From Agrobacterium vitis (GTDB lineage: Bacteria > Pseudomonadota > Alphaproteobacteria > Rhizobiales > Rhizobiaceae): 64,000 nucleotides of DNA. This document shows, piece after piece, positions 39,166 to 48,694 of this stretch. The stretch is from contig NZ_CP118261.1 in assembly GCF_013337045.2 (NCBI RefSeq), positions 310,001 to 374,000 on the forward strand. Direction: 5' to 3'. Within the stretch, counting starts at the first letter, position 1. Each line of letters starts with the position of its first letter. The notes under the pieces were generated by a model. It ran no database searches. It saw nothing but the letters and a program-made list of their open reading frames with translations, and had not been told where the DNA came from. Position numbers and translations under genes: made by a program.

Positions 39166-39603
39166 ATAAATCTTCCTTCGAACGGCTTGGCTGATTCCAA
39201 ATAGCACGTCGCCGCGCTAGATTCTGCCATGGCACATCTTTCTGGAACAGAGAGCGCACAATTGCTGCTTCTCGCGGAAGGGCAATGTCACATTGCTTGA
39301 ATAAGCCAAGCGAAGGGCTTGCAGTTGAAATCAAGCCACCGCGTCGGTCATAGCCTTCCACTGCGCCATTGCGGGGATTCTATGACTCTGGGTAGTCAGA
39401 GCTGAAGCAAATGTCGGCGTCCGTGCTCGCAACCGGATGACTGAACCTGGCCATTAAGAGTTCAGCCGCGTTGCATGAAAACTCAAAGGGTCGGGCTAAT
39501 TTATCAACGCCGCCGACGATTCTTTTTTGATCGAACTTTTTTATCATTATATAAGTAATATATAATTATAACGGCAGGCTGAACCCTAATCCTGGATTAA
39601 ACG
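39166..39603. other. Intergenic region before the GGDEF-EAL gene
   Basis: This 438-base stretch has an AT-rich end (about 39525-39580) that probably holds the promoter of the GGDEF-EAL gene. An 88-codon open frame overlaps the pseudogene start on the minus strand but shows no family features. Confidence 0.4.
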
Positions 39604-41547
39604 ATGCCGGTTTTCAAATTCTCTAAACTCGTTCGTGAATTGCTGACTGTCCGATCTGATAATCCCGATTTGCTAAAAGCCCAATATCGCGCCTTTTCAA
39701 GCCAAATGCCGATGATGTATTTCATCTTGTTAAGCAGCAGCTGGGCGCTGGCCATCACACATTTCCATTCCTCACCCTTGTCTCTTACCGTCGGCATACC
39801 GCTCCTATTTACGTGTCTGGGCGGCCTACGAATGGTATTCTGGTTGCGAAACCGCAGTGTCAATCCGACAGCTGAAATGGCACATGCCGCAATGATCTTC
39901 ACAAATCGTCTTTCTATTGTAATTGCGATCGCTTTTGCCGTTTGGTGTTACATGTTGTTACCTTATGGAGATGAATACGAGCGATCTTACGTCTCTTTCT
40001 ACATGGCAATTACTGTGATGTCGTGCATTTTCTGCCTGATGTATCTCCGGTCGGCAGCAGTCATTGTCACTATAATTGTCAGTATATCATTTCTAATATT
40101 TTTCATTCCACTGTATAAGATTATTTCCATAGCCGTTGCGGTCAATGTCATGTTGGTTTGCGCAGGTATTATATCGGTTTTGCTCAAGAATTACCGCAAT
40201 TTCGAGCAGATGGTCCTATCAAAACATAGGGCAGAAGCATTGAGCAACGAAAATTTGCGACTGGCCCACGTCGATAGCCTAACCGAGCTACCAAACCGAC
40301 GAGCGTTTTTTTCGTATCTTGAAGTCGAGCTGAGGAACGCGAGCGCCGTTGGTTCCAGAGTAGCCCTTGGCATTATCGACCTCGACGGGTTCAAACCAAT
40401 TAACGACCTTTACGGCCATTCGACAGGTGATCGGCTTCTGGTTGAAGTGGCAAAGCGTCTCCTGGCTCTTCCTGAGGGCCACGAAGTCTTCCGGCTGGGT
40501 GGTGACGAATTTGCTATTATTGCGACGAACTCTCTAGACGATGAACAGTTCTTAAGCGCCTTCAATGCACTGAGCGAGAGGCTTCATCACCCTTTTTATA
40601 TGGCGGAGGCCACCGTTCAGGTTTCTGCATCAATTGGCATTTCATTCTATCCGGATCTTACATCGACGCCAGAGAGATTGTTTGATCAGGCTGACTACGC
40701 CCTCTATCACGCAAAGAATACTCGACGTGGGAGTGCGGTATTGTTTAACGCGTGCCATGAAAGACAAATCAATATTAACGCCAGCATCGAACAAACACTC
40801 AAGCAAGCTGACATATCGCAAGAAATGTCTATCCTCTATCAGCCCATCATTGATATCAGACGGCGCAAGCCCGTTGGCTTTGAGGCACTGGCCCGGTGGG
40901 AAAGCCCAACTTTAGGCCAAGTATCGCCAGCCGAGTTTTTTCCTATTGCGGAGCGGGCTGGAATTGTCGGTCTTTTAACAAGACCACTTCTCAGAAAGGC
41001 CCTCGATGCGGCCAGCCAATGGGATAGCGATCTGCGGCTATCATTCAATCTTTCTGCTTACGACCTTAACTCGAGCGAAAGTGCTGCGCTCTTGATCGAC
41101 ATCATCGAAAGTGGAAAATTTGATGCTGGCCGAATTGATTTTGAAATTACCGAAACAGCATTCACACATGATTTTGCCCAGGTGAAGCGGTCTATTGAAA
41201 TGTTGCGCCTACTCGGCTGCGGAATTTCTCTTGACGATTTTGGTATTGGTTATTCGAGCCTCACACGGCTGCACTCTCTTCCACTCACCAAGATCAAGAT
41301 TGATCGCAGCTTTGTCGTAGGTCTGGACAAGACACCTGCAAGTTATAAAATTGTCAAATCCGTGCTCGCTCTCAGCCAGGATATGGGATTGGAGTGTGTT
41401 GTTGAAGGTATAGAGACACACGACGAATTGGCGGCTCTACAAAAACTCGGTGGCATCCTCGTTCAAGGTTATATCTGTTCTCCGCCACTGCTTGAGTCAG
41501 ATGTGGCTGAGTTCGTTGCTCGATCTACGAATACCGGTGCTGTGTAG
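39604..41547 (+). CDS. Membrane GGDEF-EAL cyclic-di-GMP protein
   Basis: A 647-residue protein. Residues about 35-195 hold six hydrophobic segments with short loops, so it is anchored in the inner membrane with no large periplasmic sensor. The diguanylate cyclase domain follows (about 215-385) with an intact GGDEF at 299-303 and DxLTxLxNRR. There is no RxxD inhibitory site at the usual place. The EAL phosphodiesterase domain (about 395-640) keeps EAL (427-429), the metal/catalytic residues in NLS, EITE, DDFG and KID, and EGIET. Both activities are therefore possible. It is a single gene; signal and target are unknown. GC is somewhat lower than its neighbours. Confidence 0.95.
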   Translation: MPVFKFSKLVRELLTVRSDNPDLLKAQYRAFSSQMPMMYFILLSSSWALAITHFHSSPLSLTVGIPLLFTCLGGLRMVFWLRNRSVNPTAEMAHAAMIFTNRLSIVIAIAFAVWCYMLLPYGDEYERSYVSFYMAITVMSCIFCLMYLRSAAVIVTIIVSISFLIFFIPLYKIISIAVAVNVMLVCAGIISVLLKNYRNFEQMVLSKHRAEALSNENLRLAHVDSLTELPNRRAFFSYLEVELRNASAVGSRVALGIIDLDGFKPINDLYGHSTGDRLLVEVAKRLLALPEGHEVFRLGGDEFAIIATNSLDDEQFLSAFNALSERLHHPFYMAEATVQVSASIGISFYPDLTSTPERLFDQADYALYHAKNTRRGSAVLFNACHERQININASIEQTLKQADISQEMSILYQPIIDIRRRKPVGFEALARWESPTLGQVSPAEFFPIAERAGIVGLLTRPLLRKALDAASQWDSDLRLSFNLSAYDLNSSESAALLIDIIESGKFDAGRIDFEITETAFTHDFAQVKRSIEMLRLLGCGISLDDFGIGYSSLTRLHSLPLTKIKIDRSFVVGLDKTPASYKIVKSVLALSQDMGLECVVEGIETHDELAALQKLGGILVQGYICSPPLLESDVAEFVARSTNTGAV

Positions 41548-41898
41548 GCTTCCGCTGTGTTGAATTTTCGATTTACCAGCGTTGATACTTTGAGCCATTC
41601 TGACGTCGCTGACTGAACGCTGATATATTTCCTTAAATTGTCTGTCGGTCAGGCCATAGAGCGGTTACTTTCCCGCCTGCCGTCGTCACGCAATGTAGCG
41701 GAACTTCCCGGTTCGCTGATGGCATTCATGCCGCTGACCATGCGGGATGCGCGTGCGCCAGGATTAACTGGGCATCATCATCCGTTAACACACCTGGATA
41801 AACTAAAAAATAAACATAAAGCACGAGTCAGGTTGTATATTTACAATCCCAGACTCTTGGCTTTACATCGGCTTAACATCACCGAGCTGGGAGCCATG
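41548..41898. other. Intergenic region before the CxxCH protein gene
   Basis: About 350 bases. An open frame continuous with the downstream gene runs back to 41638, but the signal peptide and ribosome site at 41889-41893 place the start at 41899. No other feature was seen. Confidence 0.4.
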
Positions 41899-43257
41899 AT
41901 GAAAACTGTTCTTTTTTGTTTAGCAATTTTTCTTTTGCCTATTTCAGCTGCTCTTGCCGATTGTCCCGCCCCCATCGACAACAGTTTCGCAGCAGCAGCC
42001 AAAGCCAACTTCGACTGCTCCAGTAGCCTGCCCCTGAAAGGTCACGAGACGGATCGCAAGTTCCAGATCCACTACGATTTTCCAAAGACCTTGCCCGATA
42101 CCAGCAAGTTGCCCTGGTTGACGATTGATCCCTTCAAGAACCCCGCTGACTACATGCAGGCCGTCTTGAATTACGTTACCAAAGTGAACGCCCGTCCTGA
42201 TATCGATTGGCGCGTTCAAGACAACAAGGTCGAGGAATGGTGCGATGCGCCATGGTTCTTCATGTTGAGGGAGCCACTGCACGGCATGACCACCGAACGA
42301 TGGTCTCGCCCCAAGGAGCTGCATGCTCTGCAAACGAATTGGGAGCGTACTTTCGCTGTCGGGATCTACAATGATGTGGCCTGTTACGGTCTTGGTCAGA
42401 TCTGGGCCGATCCGGCCTTTCCCAAAACCCTTGATTTTGCATTCGCGGAGGGCGCCGTTGCCGCCAAAATGCTGTTCACCTCAGCGACACCTTCCAGCGT
42501 TCCTTATCTTGCAGGGTCAAAGGAGTGGGACGTTGCCGGAGAAAAGGACGGCAGCACCATGACGATGCGGCTTCTGCAATTTGATCTCTCGATCAAGGAC
42601 AAGCGTTCGCCCAACGGCTGGTTCTTCGGGACTTTCGTCTATAATGCCATGCAGCCCGGTGATACGCCTTATCAACGCCTTGTTCCGGTCGGTCTGATCT
42701 GGGGAAGCGATCCCGCGTTGAATGCAACAGCCTATCTCGAGCAAGCCATGTCGCCGACCGAAAGCTGGGTCAATCCTGCGGTCGCAACTATGTTTTATCC
42801 CCTCCCGAGACAGCATCTCGGCCTTTTCGGGCGCGCCAATGGCCCGGTCGACAACCCAATGTCCGCCTGCATTACATGCCATCAGCGCGCGCTTGACTGG
42901 GGGACCGCAGTCTTGCCTGACAGCCCTGAAGCGGCGCAAGCGGCGGAACTGTTGCCAGATGCTCCCACTGATCCATACAATGACTCAGCCGTCGCCGCCT
43001 ATTTCAGAAACATTGGGTCCAATTCACCCGTGCCGGACACGCAATCGCTTGATTATGTTTTGCAGGTTTCAAAAGGGATTGCTGCATTCCGCAATTGGGT
43101 GAAGACCGATTTTCCTGACCATGCCGCATCCACCTCGGATGTCCCGCCCTACCCCTTCAAACCTGGCAACACAATCACCACGGTGCCCGTTGACATTACT
43201 GCTCCCGGCACTGAAAAACCTGGAAACGATCCGACCGGCAAGCTTTTCCTTCGCTGA
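41899..43257 (+). CDS. Secreted protein with a single CxxCH haem-binding motif
   Basis: A 452-residue protein with a clear Sec signal peptide (MKTVLFCLAIFLLPISAALA) cleaved before DCPAP. Near the C-terminus CITCH (residues 324-328) is a classical c-type haem attachment site. The middle contains EEWCDAPWFFMLREPLHGMTTERWSRPKELHALQTNWERTFAVGIYND, a Trp-rich block I recall from other long, one-haem bacterial proteins of unknown role. It should be periplasmic. GGGAG (41889-41893) supports ATG 41899 over ATG 41896. It lies 44 bases upstream of a SARP/CadC-like TPR regulator on the same strand, suggesting the two work together. No electron partner is seen nearby. Confidence 0.75.
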   Translation: MKTVLFCLAIFLLPISAALADCPAPIDNSFAAAAKANFDCSSSLPLKGHETDRKFQIHYDFPKTLPDTSKLPWLTIDPFKNPADYMQAVLNYVTKVNARPDIDWRVQDNKVEEWCDAPWFFMLREPLHGMTTERWSRPKELHALQTNWERTFAVGIYNDVACYGLGQIWADPAFPKTLDFAFAEGAVAAKMLFTSATPSSVPYLAGSKEWDVAGEKDGSTMTMRLLQFDLSIKDKRSPNGWFFGTFVYNAMQPGDTPYQRLVPVGLIWGSDPALNATAYLEQAMSPTESWVNPAVATMFYPLPRQHLGLFGRANGPVDNPMSACITCHQRALDWGTAVLPDSPEAAQAAELLPDAPTDPYNDSAVAAYFRNIGSNSPVPDTQSLDYVLQVSKGIAAFRNWVKTDFPDHAASTSDVPPYPFKPGNTITTVPVDITAPGTEKPGNDPTGKLFLR

Positions 43258-43301
43258 TCCAATATGATAATCTAACTATATCCCGTCTTCAGGAGCTGCG
43301 C

Positions 43302-44891
43302 ATGTTGTCGTTAAACATCTTTGGCCGCTTTCTGATTGTCGACTCTCATGGGTGTGACCGCAGCCCGAGAGGATCAAAGGCACGCGGTATATTGGCATTA
43401 CTTGCCATGTCAAAAGGCTATTCGTGCAACCGGATCTGGCTGCGGGACAAACTTTGGAGCGATCGGGATTCCAAGAGAAGATCGGATAGCCTTCGCCAGA
43501 CGCTCGTCGACATACGACGGGCGTTTGGCCCCTATCACACCGTATTGCAAGCGGATCGGGAAAAGGTGGCACTCGATCCAACCCGCTTTAAGATAAAATA
43601 CCAGCTCATGCCCACCTCCGGTAACTGGACGAATGAGCAGGACGCATTTGCCGACCTCGACATTCGTGACACTGAGTTCGCAGACTGGATTCGGAACTTA
43701 CGAGCGTCTCTTGCAGACAAGGCGCGGATCAGTCCGCCCCATGTCCTACGCAGTCATACCTCCCCCAAACCCGCAATTTTTTTCCAATTCCTATCCGATA
43801 ACCAGCTTGCGAGTGAATTGACATCAAGTCGGCTGATGACGCTGACCACGGCGTCGCTCCATGATTTAGACGATTTTGAAATCTTTCCCCGTCACACTGC
43901 CATCACTGGCACGCTCCCTCCCTTGCCTGTCAAAGGCATCAGTGTCGCAGTGCGGACCGTAACTTTGGGTCCAGACAGCCATGTGGTTTTTGCCATCAGC
44001 CATGCAGGGACTGGACAGCTCTATTGGTCGCGAACCACTCAAATATCGGCATCACACACTGACTTGCTACATCACGAATCCGGGATTCTTGTCCAAGCCA
44101 TTCTTTCGACGTTGCGGGAGCGGAAGGATCAGCTTGGAATCTCACATTCTGGAGCCATGCTCGCCAATCATGCGCGGGCCTTGATCTTCCGATTTGATCG
44201 GCAAAGTTTAAGAGATGCAGACGTAAATTTGCGCTATGCCTATGATCGCGATCCGCGGCCGCAATATCTGGCATGGCGAGCATTCCTGCGTAACATGGCT
44301 CAATTCCAGCACTGCAGCAGCACATTCCTGGACGACAAGGTCACATCGGCAGATTTGGTTCAGGAAGCATTGCGCCAGGACGTCGGCAGCGCCAGTATTC
44401 TGGGCATCGGGGCCCATCTCGAATATCTTGGAGGCGGTTCAAGCCGTGGTTCGTTACGGCTTGCTGAACGCGCTGTCAGCCTCGATCCGTCGAACGCAGT
44501 CAACTTGGCGATTTTATCCAATACAGAACTGGTTCTCGACAAGCTCAGGGATAGCCGAGGATCGGCTTTAAGCGCACTTGCATTAACAGGCGGAGGCGAG
44601 CACAGGGCCTTTGTCGAATTCTTTTGCTGTATGTCCGCCGCCGCGTTGGGCGAATATGCAACAGCCATAGGTCACGCAGAAGCTGCGCTTATTCTGCGTC
44701 CCGCATTTCGAGCACCTCTAAGGTATTTGGTCGCGCTGTATAAACAAATGAACATGATCAAACAAATGGAACGTGCCATCTCCCGATTGCAGCAGTTCGA
44801 GCCTGACTTCGTGCCGAGCCGCTTTCTCGACAACGATTATCCGGTCACCACCATGCGAAGGCTTCGGCTGATCGAAGCCATTGCCAGCTAG
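43302..44891 (+). CDS. SARP/CadC-like winged-helix protein with TPR region
   Basis: A 529-residue cytoplasmic protein. The N-terminus (about 1-95) resembles the OmpR/BTAD-type winged helix of SARP regulators: MLSLNIFGRFLIVDSHGCD, SKARGILALLAMSKGYSCNRIWLRDKLWSDRDSKRRSDSLRQTLVDIRRAFG. A variable middle follows, then a helical TPR-like region (about 290-520; RLAERAVSLDPSNAVNLAILSNTEL, HAEAALILRPAFRAPLRYLVALYKQMN). No transmembrane segment is evident. It is probably a transcription factor sensing through the repeats. AGGAG lies 6 bases before the ATG. It forms an apparent two-gene operon with the secreted CxxCH protein. Confidence 0.75.
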   Translation: MLSLNIFGRFLIVDSHGCDRSPRGSKARGILALLAMSKGYSCNRIWLRDKLWSDRDSKRRSDSLRQTLVDIRRAFGPYHTVLQADREKVALDPTRFKIKYQLMPTSGNWTNEQDAFADLDIRDTEFADWIRNLRASLADKARISPPHVLRSHTSPKPAIFFQFLSDNQLASELTSSRLMTLTTASLHDLDDFEIFPRHTAITGTLPPLPVKGISVAVRTVTLGPDSHVVFAISHAGTGQLYWSRTTQISASHTDLLHHESGILVQAILSTLRERKDQLGISHSGAMLANHARALIFRFDRQSLRDADVNLRYAYDRDPRPQYLAWRAFLRNMAQFQHCSSTFLDDKVTSADLVQEALRQDVGSASILGIGAHLEYLGGGSSRGSLRLAERAVSLDPSNAVNLAILSNTELVLDKLRDSRGSALSALALTGGGEHRAFVEFFCCMSAAALGEYATAIGHAEAALILRPAFRAPLRYLVALYKQMNMIKQMERAISRLQQFEPDFVPSRFLDNDYPVTTMRRLRLIEAIAS

Positions 44892-44987
44892 TCATCGCAG
44901 CCCTCACCGCAGCAGAGATAGCGTTATCGCCGGTGCAGCGGCTGGCGGCAAAGATTGACGTCCGCGTTTTCAATCCGATTTAAGGAA

Positions 44988-45509
44988 TTATGCAGTCGGG
45001 TTATCTCCACCTGACTCTGATCCCTGCAAGGTGTTCCATTGCGACGTCGCGTCGGCGCGATCTTCCAACGCAGTGCCACGAGGTCTTTCCGACCCAGTCA
45101 GCGTCGGCGCGATCAGTGTGATCGTCAACACAATCTGTCGCTCAATCGCAATTTGATCATCCGTACCTGTCAATCGCCAATAACTCCAATTGGCATTGAC
45201 GAGGGTGTAAAGACTAATGCCGAGCTCAAAAAGCTGTTCCTGCGGCCATGTTGAGCCAAGACGATGCAACAGCCGTGCATAGTTCGACGCAACCAGCCTT
45301 GCATGCTGTTGGGCAATGGGAAACAGGGTCTCATAATAATAAGCCGCATCAACAATGGTGCGGTCCAGCCCGATGGAAAGTTGATAAACCCATGTCTCGC
45401 GGATCAGGGTTGCCAATTGCGCCTGCCAGCCATTAGCCTGGACTTTCTCCGATCCGGCTTCCAGAAAAGTTCGCACCTGCGCCAGTTTTTCCTCGTAAAT
45501 TTCGGCAAT
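44988..45509 (-). pseudogene. Truncated helical protein of unknown function
   Basis: The frame ending at 44988 gives a protein-like helical sequence ([53 protein letters not shown]). To the right, past about 45510, the same frame becomes the antisense of an alcohol-dehydrogenase fragment. So the 5' part of this gene seems to have been replaced. No start codon with a ribosome site is obvious. I do not recognise the family; it could also be a chance open frame. Confidence 0.35.
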
Positions 45510-45743
45510 GCGGAGTTTGATGTCAACAATCTTTTGCTTAAAGGACGCAGCATTCGGAGCATTGTAGAAGGCGACAGCGTACCTCAGGTCTTTATCCCTC
45601 AACTGGTGGAACTGCACCGGCAGGGACGTTTCCGGTTTGATAAATTGGTCAAGTTCTACCCGCTTGCCGACATCAATCAGGCGGTTCAAGACAGTGAAAG
45701 CGGTGTGACTCTGAAGGCAATCTTGCGCATGTCGGGTTCTTGA
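45510..45743 (+). pseudogene. 3' fragment of a zinc-type alcohol dehydrogenase
   Basis: About 75 codons ([73 protein letters not shown]) match the C-terminal end of medium-chain aryl-alcohol dehydrogenases, with a stop at 45741-45743. Sequence before about 45505 is unrelated in this frame. The catalytic and cofactor domains are missing, so it is a relic left by a rearrangement. Confidence 0.75.
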
Positions 45744-45833
45744 TATTCTTTCACAGCGCTGTGGACATTTATGTAAAAGGGGGATGTGTTGCATCGATTC
45801 CATAAGCATTTTTCATATTCAGCGTCTGTGCGA

Positions 45834-46055
45834 AACTTCACTTACCGCGGTGGCGATTTCATTATGTCCGATTTTGTGGTGATTGCGCAGTCCGTTCTGG
45901 CGGGCAGCGCGTCATCATCTCTCATCAAACTGTGTGGCTTTGGGCTGAGACATTCGTCAGACACTTTGCCAATGATCTCCAGACGCGATCTGCTGGCAAA
46001 CTCGGTGATATCTGGAGCTTGATGAGGTTGCCATCACCAGCGGTGTGACACCCCC
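45834..46055 (+). mobile_element. IS6-like transposase remnant
   Basis: Three frames together give an IS6-family transposase N-terminal pattern: NFTYRGGDFIMSDFVVIAQSV, then RVIISHQTVWLWAETFVRHFANDLQTRSAGKLGDIWSL, then DEVAIT after a missing base at about 46020. The family usually reads YRG.RFP..I, RGV.VS.ETVR.W..KFG, KWHLDEV. The catalytic DDE core and terminal repeats are absent. It adjoins the dehydrogenase fragment, marking a site of insertion and decay. Confidence 0.6.
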
Positions 46056-46062
46056 GGAATTG

Positions 46063-46078
46063 CGCCTTCAAAGGCGCG
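46063..46078. terminator. Short GC-rich hairpin
   Basis: GCGCC/GGCGC arms around TTCAAA (46063-46078). It lies between the IS remnant and the peptide-type ABC operon; no T-run follows, so the role is uncertain. Confidence 0.3.
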
Positions 46079-46241
46079 TAAAGCGATGTGAGACAGGTCG
46101 ACGCAAAGCAGCATCACTCTCAGGGTTTTCCACAGCCGCCCATTGCAACCGCAGAACTGGACAAGTGAATATCCATCAAGGTCTCGACAACGAAAACGAG
46201 TATGGCTAATAGCGTAACGATATAACATTAGGGAGATGCCT

Positions 46242-47762
46242 ATGCTCAAGACATCCATGCTCGCAGTATCTGTAATGCTGCTCTTTTCCGGCTCGGCGGT
46301 TGCTGGCGCGAACGACACGACAGTGGACGTCGTCGCTCCCTTCGAGATCACCGGATTGGATCCAGCCAAATCGGGCGATATCTTCCTGCGTATGGGCATT
46401 GTCGAGACACTGGTGGAATCCGACAAGGATGGTAACCCGGTACCGGCACTCGCGAAAAGCTGGATCGTTTCACCAGATGGCACTTCGGTGCGTTTCACGC
46501 TCCAGCAGGGTGTCTCCTTTCATGATGGGTCAGTGCTTGCTGCGAAAGATGTCGCCAGAGCGTTGAACGTTGCGCGGGGCAAGCCCGGCCTTCTGAGCAA
46601 AGCACCGATTGATTCCATTACCGCTGACGGTCAGGACACCGTCGTCATTACGTTGGCCCGGCCCTTTGCCCCGCTTCTGGCTTTCCTCGCTGAAAGCCGG
46701 GCGCAGATACTTGCGCCGTCTGCCTATGAGGGCAACACCGTCAAGGCAATTATCGGCACCGGCCCCTTCAAGCTCACAGGTATCGAAGCACCGCAAAGTC
46801 TCGCCGTCGAACGCTTTGACGGCTATTGGGGCCGCAAGCCTGCCATTGAGAAAGCAACCTATCTCACGGTAAGCCGCGGAGAAACCCGCGCTTTGATGGC
46901 CGAAAGCGGCGATGCCGACTACGTCTTCAACCTTGATCCGGCCAGCCGCACGCGTCTGTCCAAGAGCGACAAGGTCAAGCTGCTCTCGACCTCGATCCCG
47001 CGCAGCGTGCTGTTGAAGGTGAACGCTGGTCTGGCCTCACTTGAAGATATCAAGGCGCGCGAGGCGCTGAGCCTTGCCATCGATCGCGAAGGGCTGGCGG
47101 TGGCCATCCTGCGCTATCCGGCCGCAGCAACCCAGCTTTTCCCACCGAGCGTCGGAATCTGGTACGACAAGTCGCTTGCCCCCCTCACCTATGATCCAGA
47201 CAAGGCCAAGTCCCTTCTTACAGAACTCGGCTGGAAAGCCGGATCAGATGGCATTCTTCAGAAGGACGGCAAGCGCTTCGCTCTGACGCTGACCACCTAT
47301 CCGGATCGCCCCGAGTTACCGCTGATAGCCGCCGTCCTTCAGGACCAGTTCAAGGAAATCGGCGTCGCATTGACGATCAATTCGGCCAATTCGAGCGAAA
47401 TCCCAGCCAAGCATCAGGACGGCACGCTGGAACTGGCGCTGATGGCGCGCAATTTTGCCCTGGTTCCCGATCCCATTGGCACGATGCTTTCTGACTATGG
47501 TCCCAAGGGTGGCGATTGGGGTGCCATGAACTGGACCAATGCGGATTTCAACAAGGCCCTTGACGAGCTGACCCGTGTCACGGATCCGGCAGCAGCCGAA
47601 ACCCTGCGTCACGGAGCCGTCGCTGCCATCCAAAGCGATTTGCCCGTGATTCCGATTGCCTGGTATCAGCAGACGATTGCAGTATCACCGAAGCTGGAGG
47701 GGGCTACCATCGATCCCTTTGAGCGCAGTTTTGGCCTTCAGAATATGCGGTGGGCAAAATGA
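46242..47762 (+). CDS. Peptide/nickel-type ABC transporter solute-binding protein
   Basis: A 506-residue SBP_bac_5 (cluster C) receptor. The signal peptide ends near AVAGA. Mature landmarks: PFEITGLDPAKSGDIFLRMGIVETLVESDKDGNPVPALAKSW, VRFTLQQGVSFHDGSVLAAKDV, and IIGTGPFKLTG..AVERFDGYWGRKPAIEKATY. The lack of an LDP..tryptophan-rich dipeptide pocket consensus leaves substrate open; nickel-chelate, metallophore or small peptide are candidates. ATG 46242 follows GGGAG (46231-46235) at 6 bases. It heads an operon with two permeases and a fused double ATPase, all overlapping. Confidence 0.9.
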   Translation: MLKTSMLAVSVMLLFSGSAVAGANDTTVDVVAPFEITGLDPAKSGDIFLRMGIVETLVESDKDGNPVPALAKSWIVSPDGTSVRFTLQQGVSFHDGSVLAAKDVARALNVARGKPGLLSKAPIDSITADGQDTVVITLARPFAPLLAFLAESRAQILAPSAYEGNTVKAIIGTGPFKLTGIEAPQSLAVERFDGYWGRKPAIEKATYLTVSRGETRALMAESGDADYVFNLDPASRTRLSKSDKVKLLSTSIPRSVLLKVNAGLASLEDIKAREALSLAIDREGLAVAILRYPAAATQLFPPSVGIWYDKSLAPLTYDPDKAKSLLTELGWKAGSDGILQKDGKRFALTLTTYPDRPELPLIAAVLQDQFKEIGVALTINSANSSEIPAKHQDGTLELALMARNFALVPDPIGTMLSDYGPKGGDWGAMNWTNADFNKALDELTRVTDPAAAETLRHGAVAAIQSDLPVIPIAWYQQTIAVSPKLEGATIDPFERSFGLQNMRWAK

Positions 47763-48694
47763 TTAGAGCTATCGTCAGCCGTCTCATCCAGGCAGCTCTG
47801 GTGGCGCTTATGGTCGGTATCCTGACGTTCGTCATGGCAAGGTCGCTGCCAGGAGACCTTGCCTACCGGATCGCGGCTGGCCGCTATGGCTACGATATCG
47901 TCGACGGCGCCGCGGCGGCCAAAGTTGCTGCGGAGCTGAACATCGGCCAACCATCGCTTGCTGCTCTCGGGCAATGGTTGCTGGACCTGCTGCGTTTCGA
48001 TCTCGGCACATCTCTGGTGACCGGTGAGCCGGTGGCGCACGCCATCCGTGCCCAGTTCGGCCATACGCTTGAATTGGCGCTTGTCGCCATTCTGCTATCG
48101 CTTGTCATCGGTCCGCCGCTTGGCGTTCTGGCGGGGCTGCGACCCGGCGGTCTGCTTGATCGTGCATTGCTGCTGCTGTCGACCACACTGCGCGCACTGC
48201 CGCAATTCGTCGTCGGTCTGATGCTGATTATCGTTTTCGGTCTCACCCTCAATCTGCTGCCGACTGCTGGGCACGAACACGGTGGCCACCTTGTCTTGCC
48301 AGCCCTTACGCTGGCGCTTGGTCTTGCGGCGGTCTCCAATCGCGTGGCCAGAGACGCCATGCTTTCCGTGTCCCGATCCGCCTATTATGCGTTTGGACGC
48401 ACCAAGGGCCTTTCGGAATGGCAGGTCTTTCGTCATCACGGTTTGCGCAACGTCGCTGTGCCGATCGTCACCTATCTCGGCGTCCAGTTCGTCTACCTCG
48501 TTGAAGGGGTGGTCGTGGTCGAGACGCTGTTCGCTTGGCCGGGAATCGGCCATGCACTGGTCCATGCCATTTTCGGGCGAGACGTGCCGATGATTCAGGG
48601 CACGGCTCTTATCATGGGTCTGTTCTTCGTGATCCTCAATGCGGGCATCGACCTCATGTGCCACATCATCGACCCTCGGAGACGCAGGACATGA
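47759..48694 (+). CDS. ABC transporter permease, DppB/NikB-like
   Basis: A 311-residue inner-membrane subunit with six hydrophobic segments, beginning LIQAALVALMVGILTFVMARSLPGD as usual for the B subunit. Typical C-terminal part: GRTKGLSEWQVFRHHGLRNVAVPIVTYLGVQFVYLVEGVVVVETLFAWPGIGHALVHAI. The ATG overlaps the receptor stop (ATGA), and its own stop overlaps the next permease start. Confidence 0.92.
   Translation: MIRAIVSRLIQAALVALMVGILTFVMARSLPGDLAYRIAAGRYGYDIVDGAAAAKVAAELNIGQPSLAALGQWLLDLLRFDLGTSLVTGEPVAHAIRAQFGHTLELALVAILLSLVIGPPLGVLAGLRPGGLLDRALLLLSTTLRALPQFVVGLMLIIVFGLTLNLLPTAGHEHGGHLVLPALTLALGLAAVSNRVARDAMLSVSRSAYYAFGRTKGLSEWQVFRHHGLRNVAVPIVTYLGVQFVYLVEGVVVVETLFAWPGIGHALVHAIFGRDVPMIQGTALIMGLFFVILNAGIDLMCHIIDPRRRRT

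Noticed and set aside
39095..39361. 88-codon minus-strand open frame
   Set aside because: Overlaps the start of the nucleotidyltransferase pseudogene in another frame and shows no family features or ribosome site.
45786..46022. 78-codon open frame taken as a small gene
   Set aside because: Its second half is out of frame with a transposase-like sequence on the same strand, so it is better explained as part of the IS6-like remnant.
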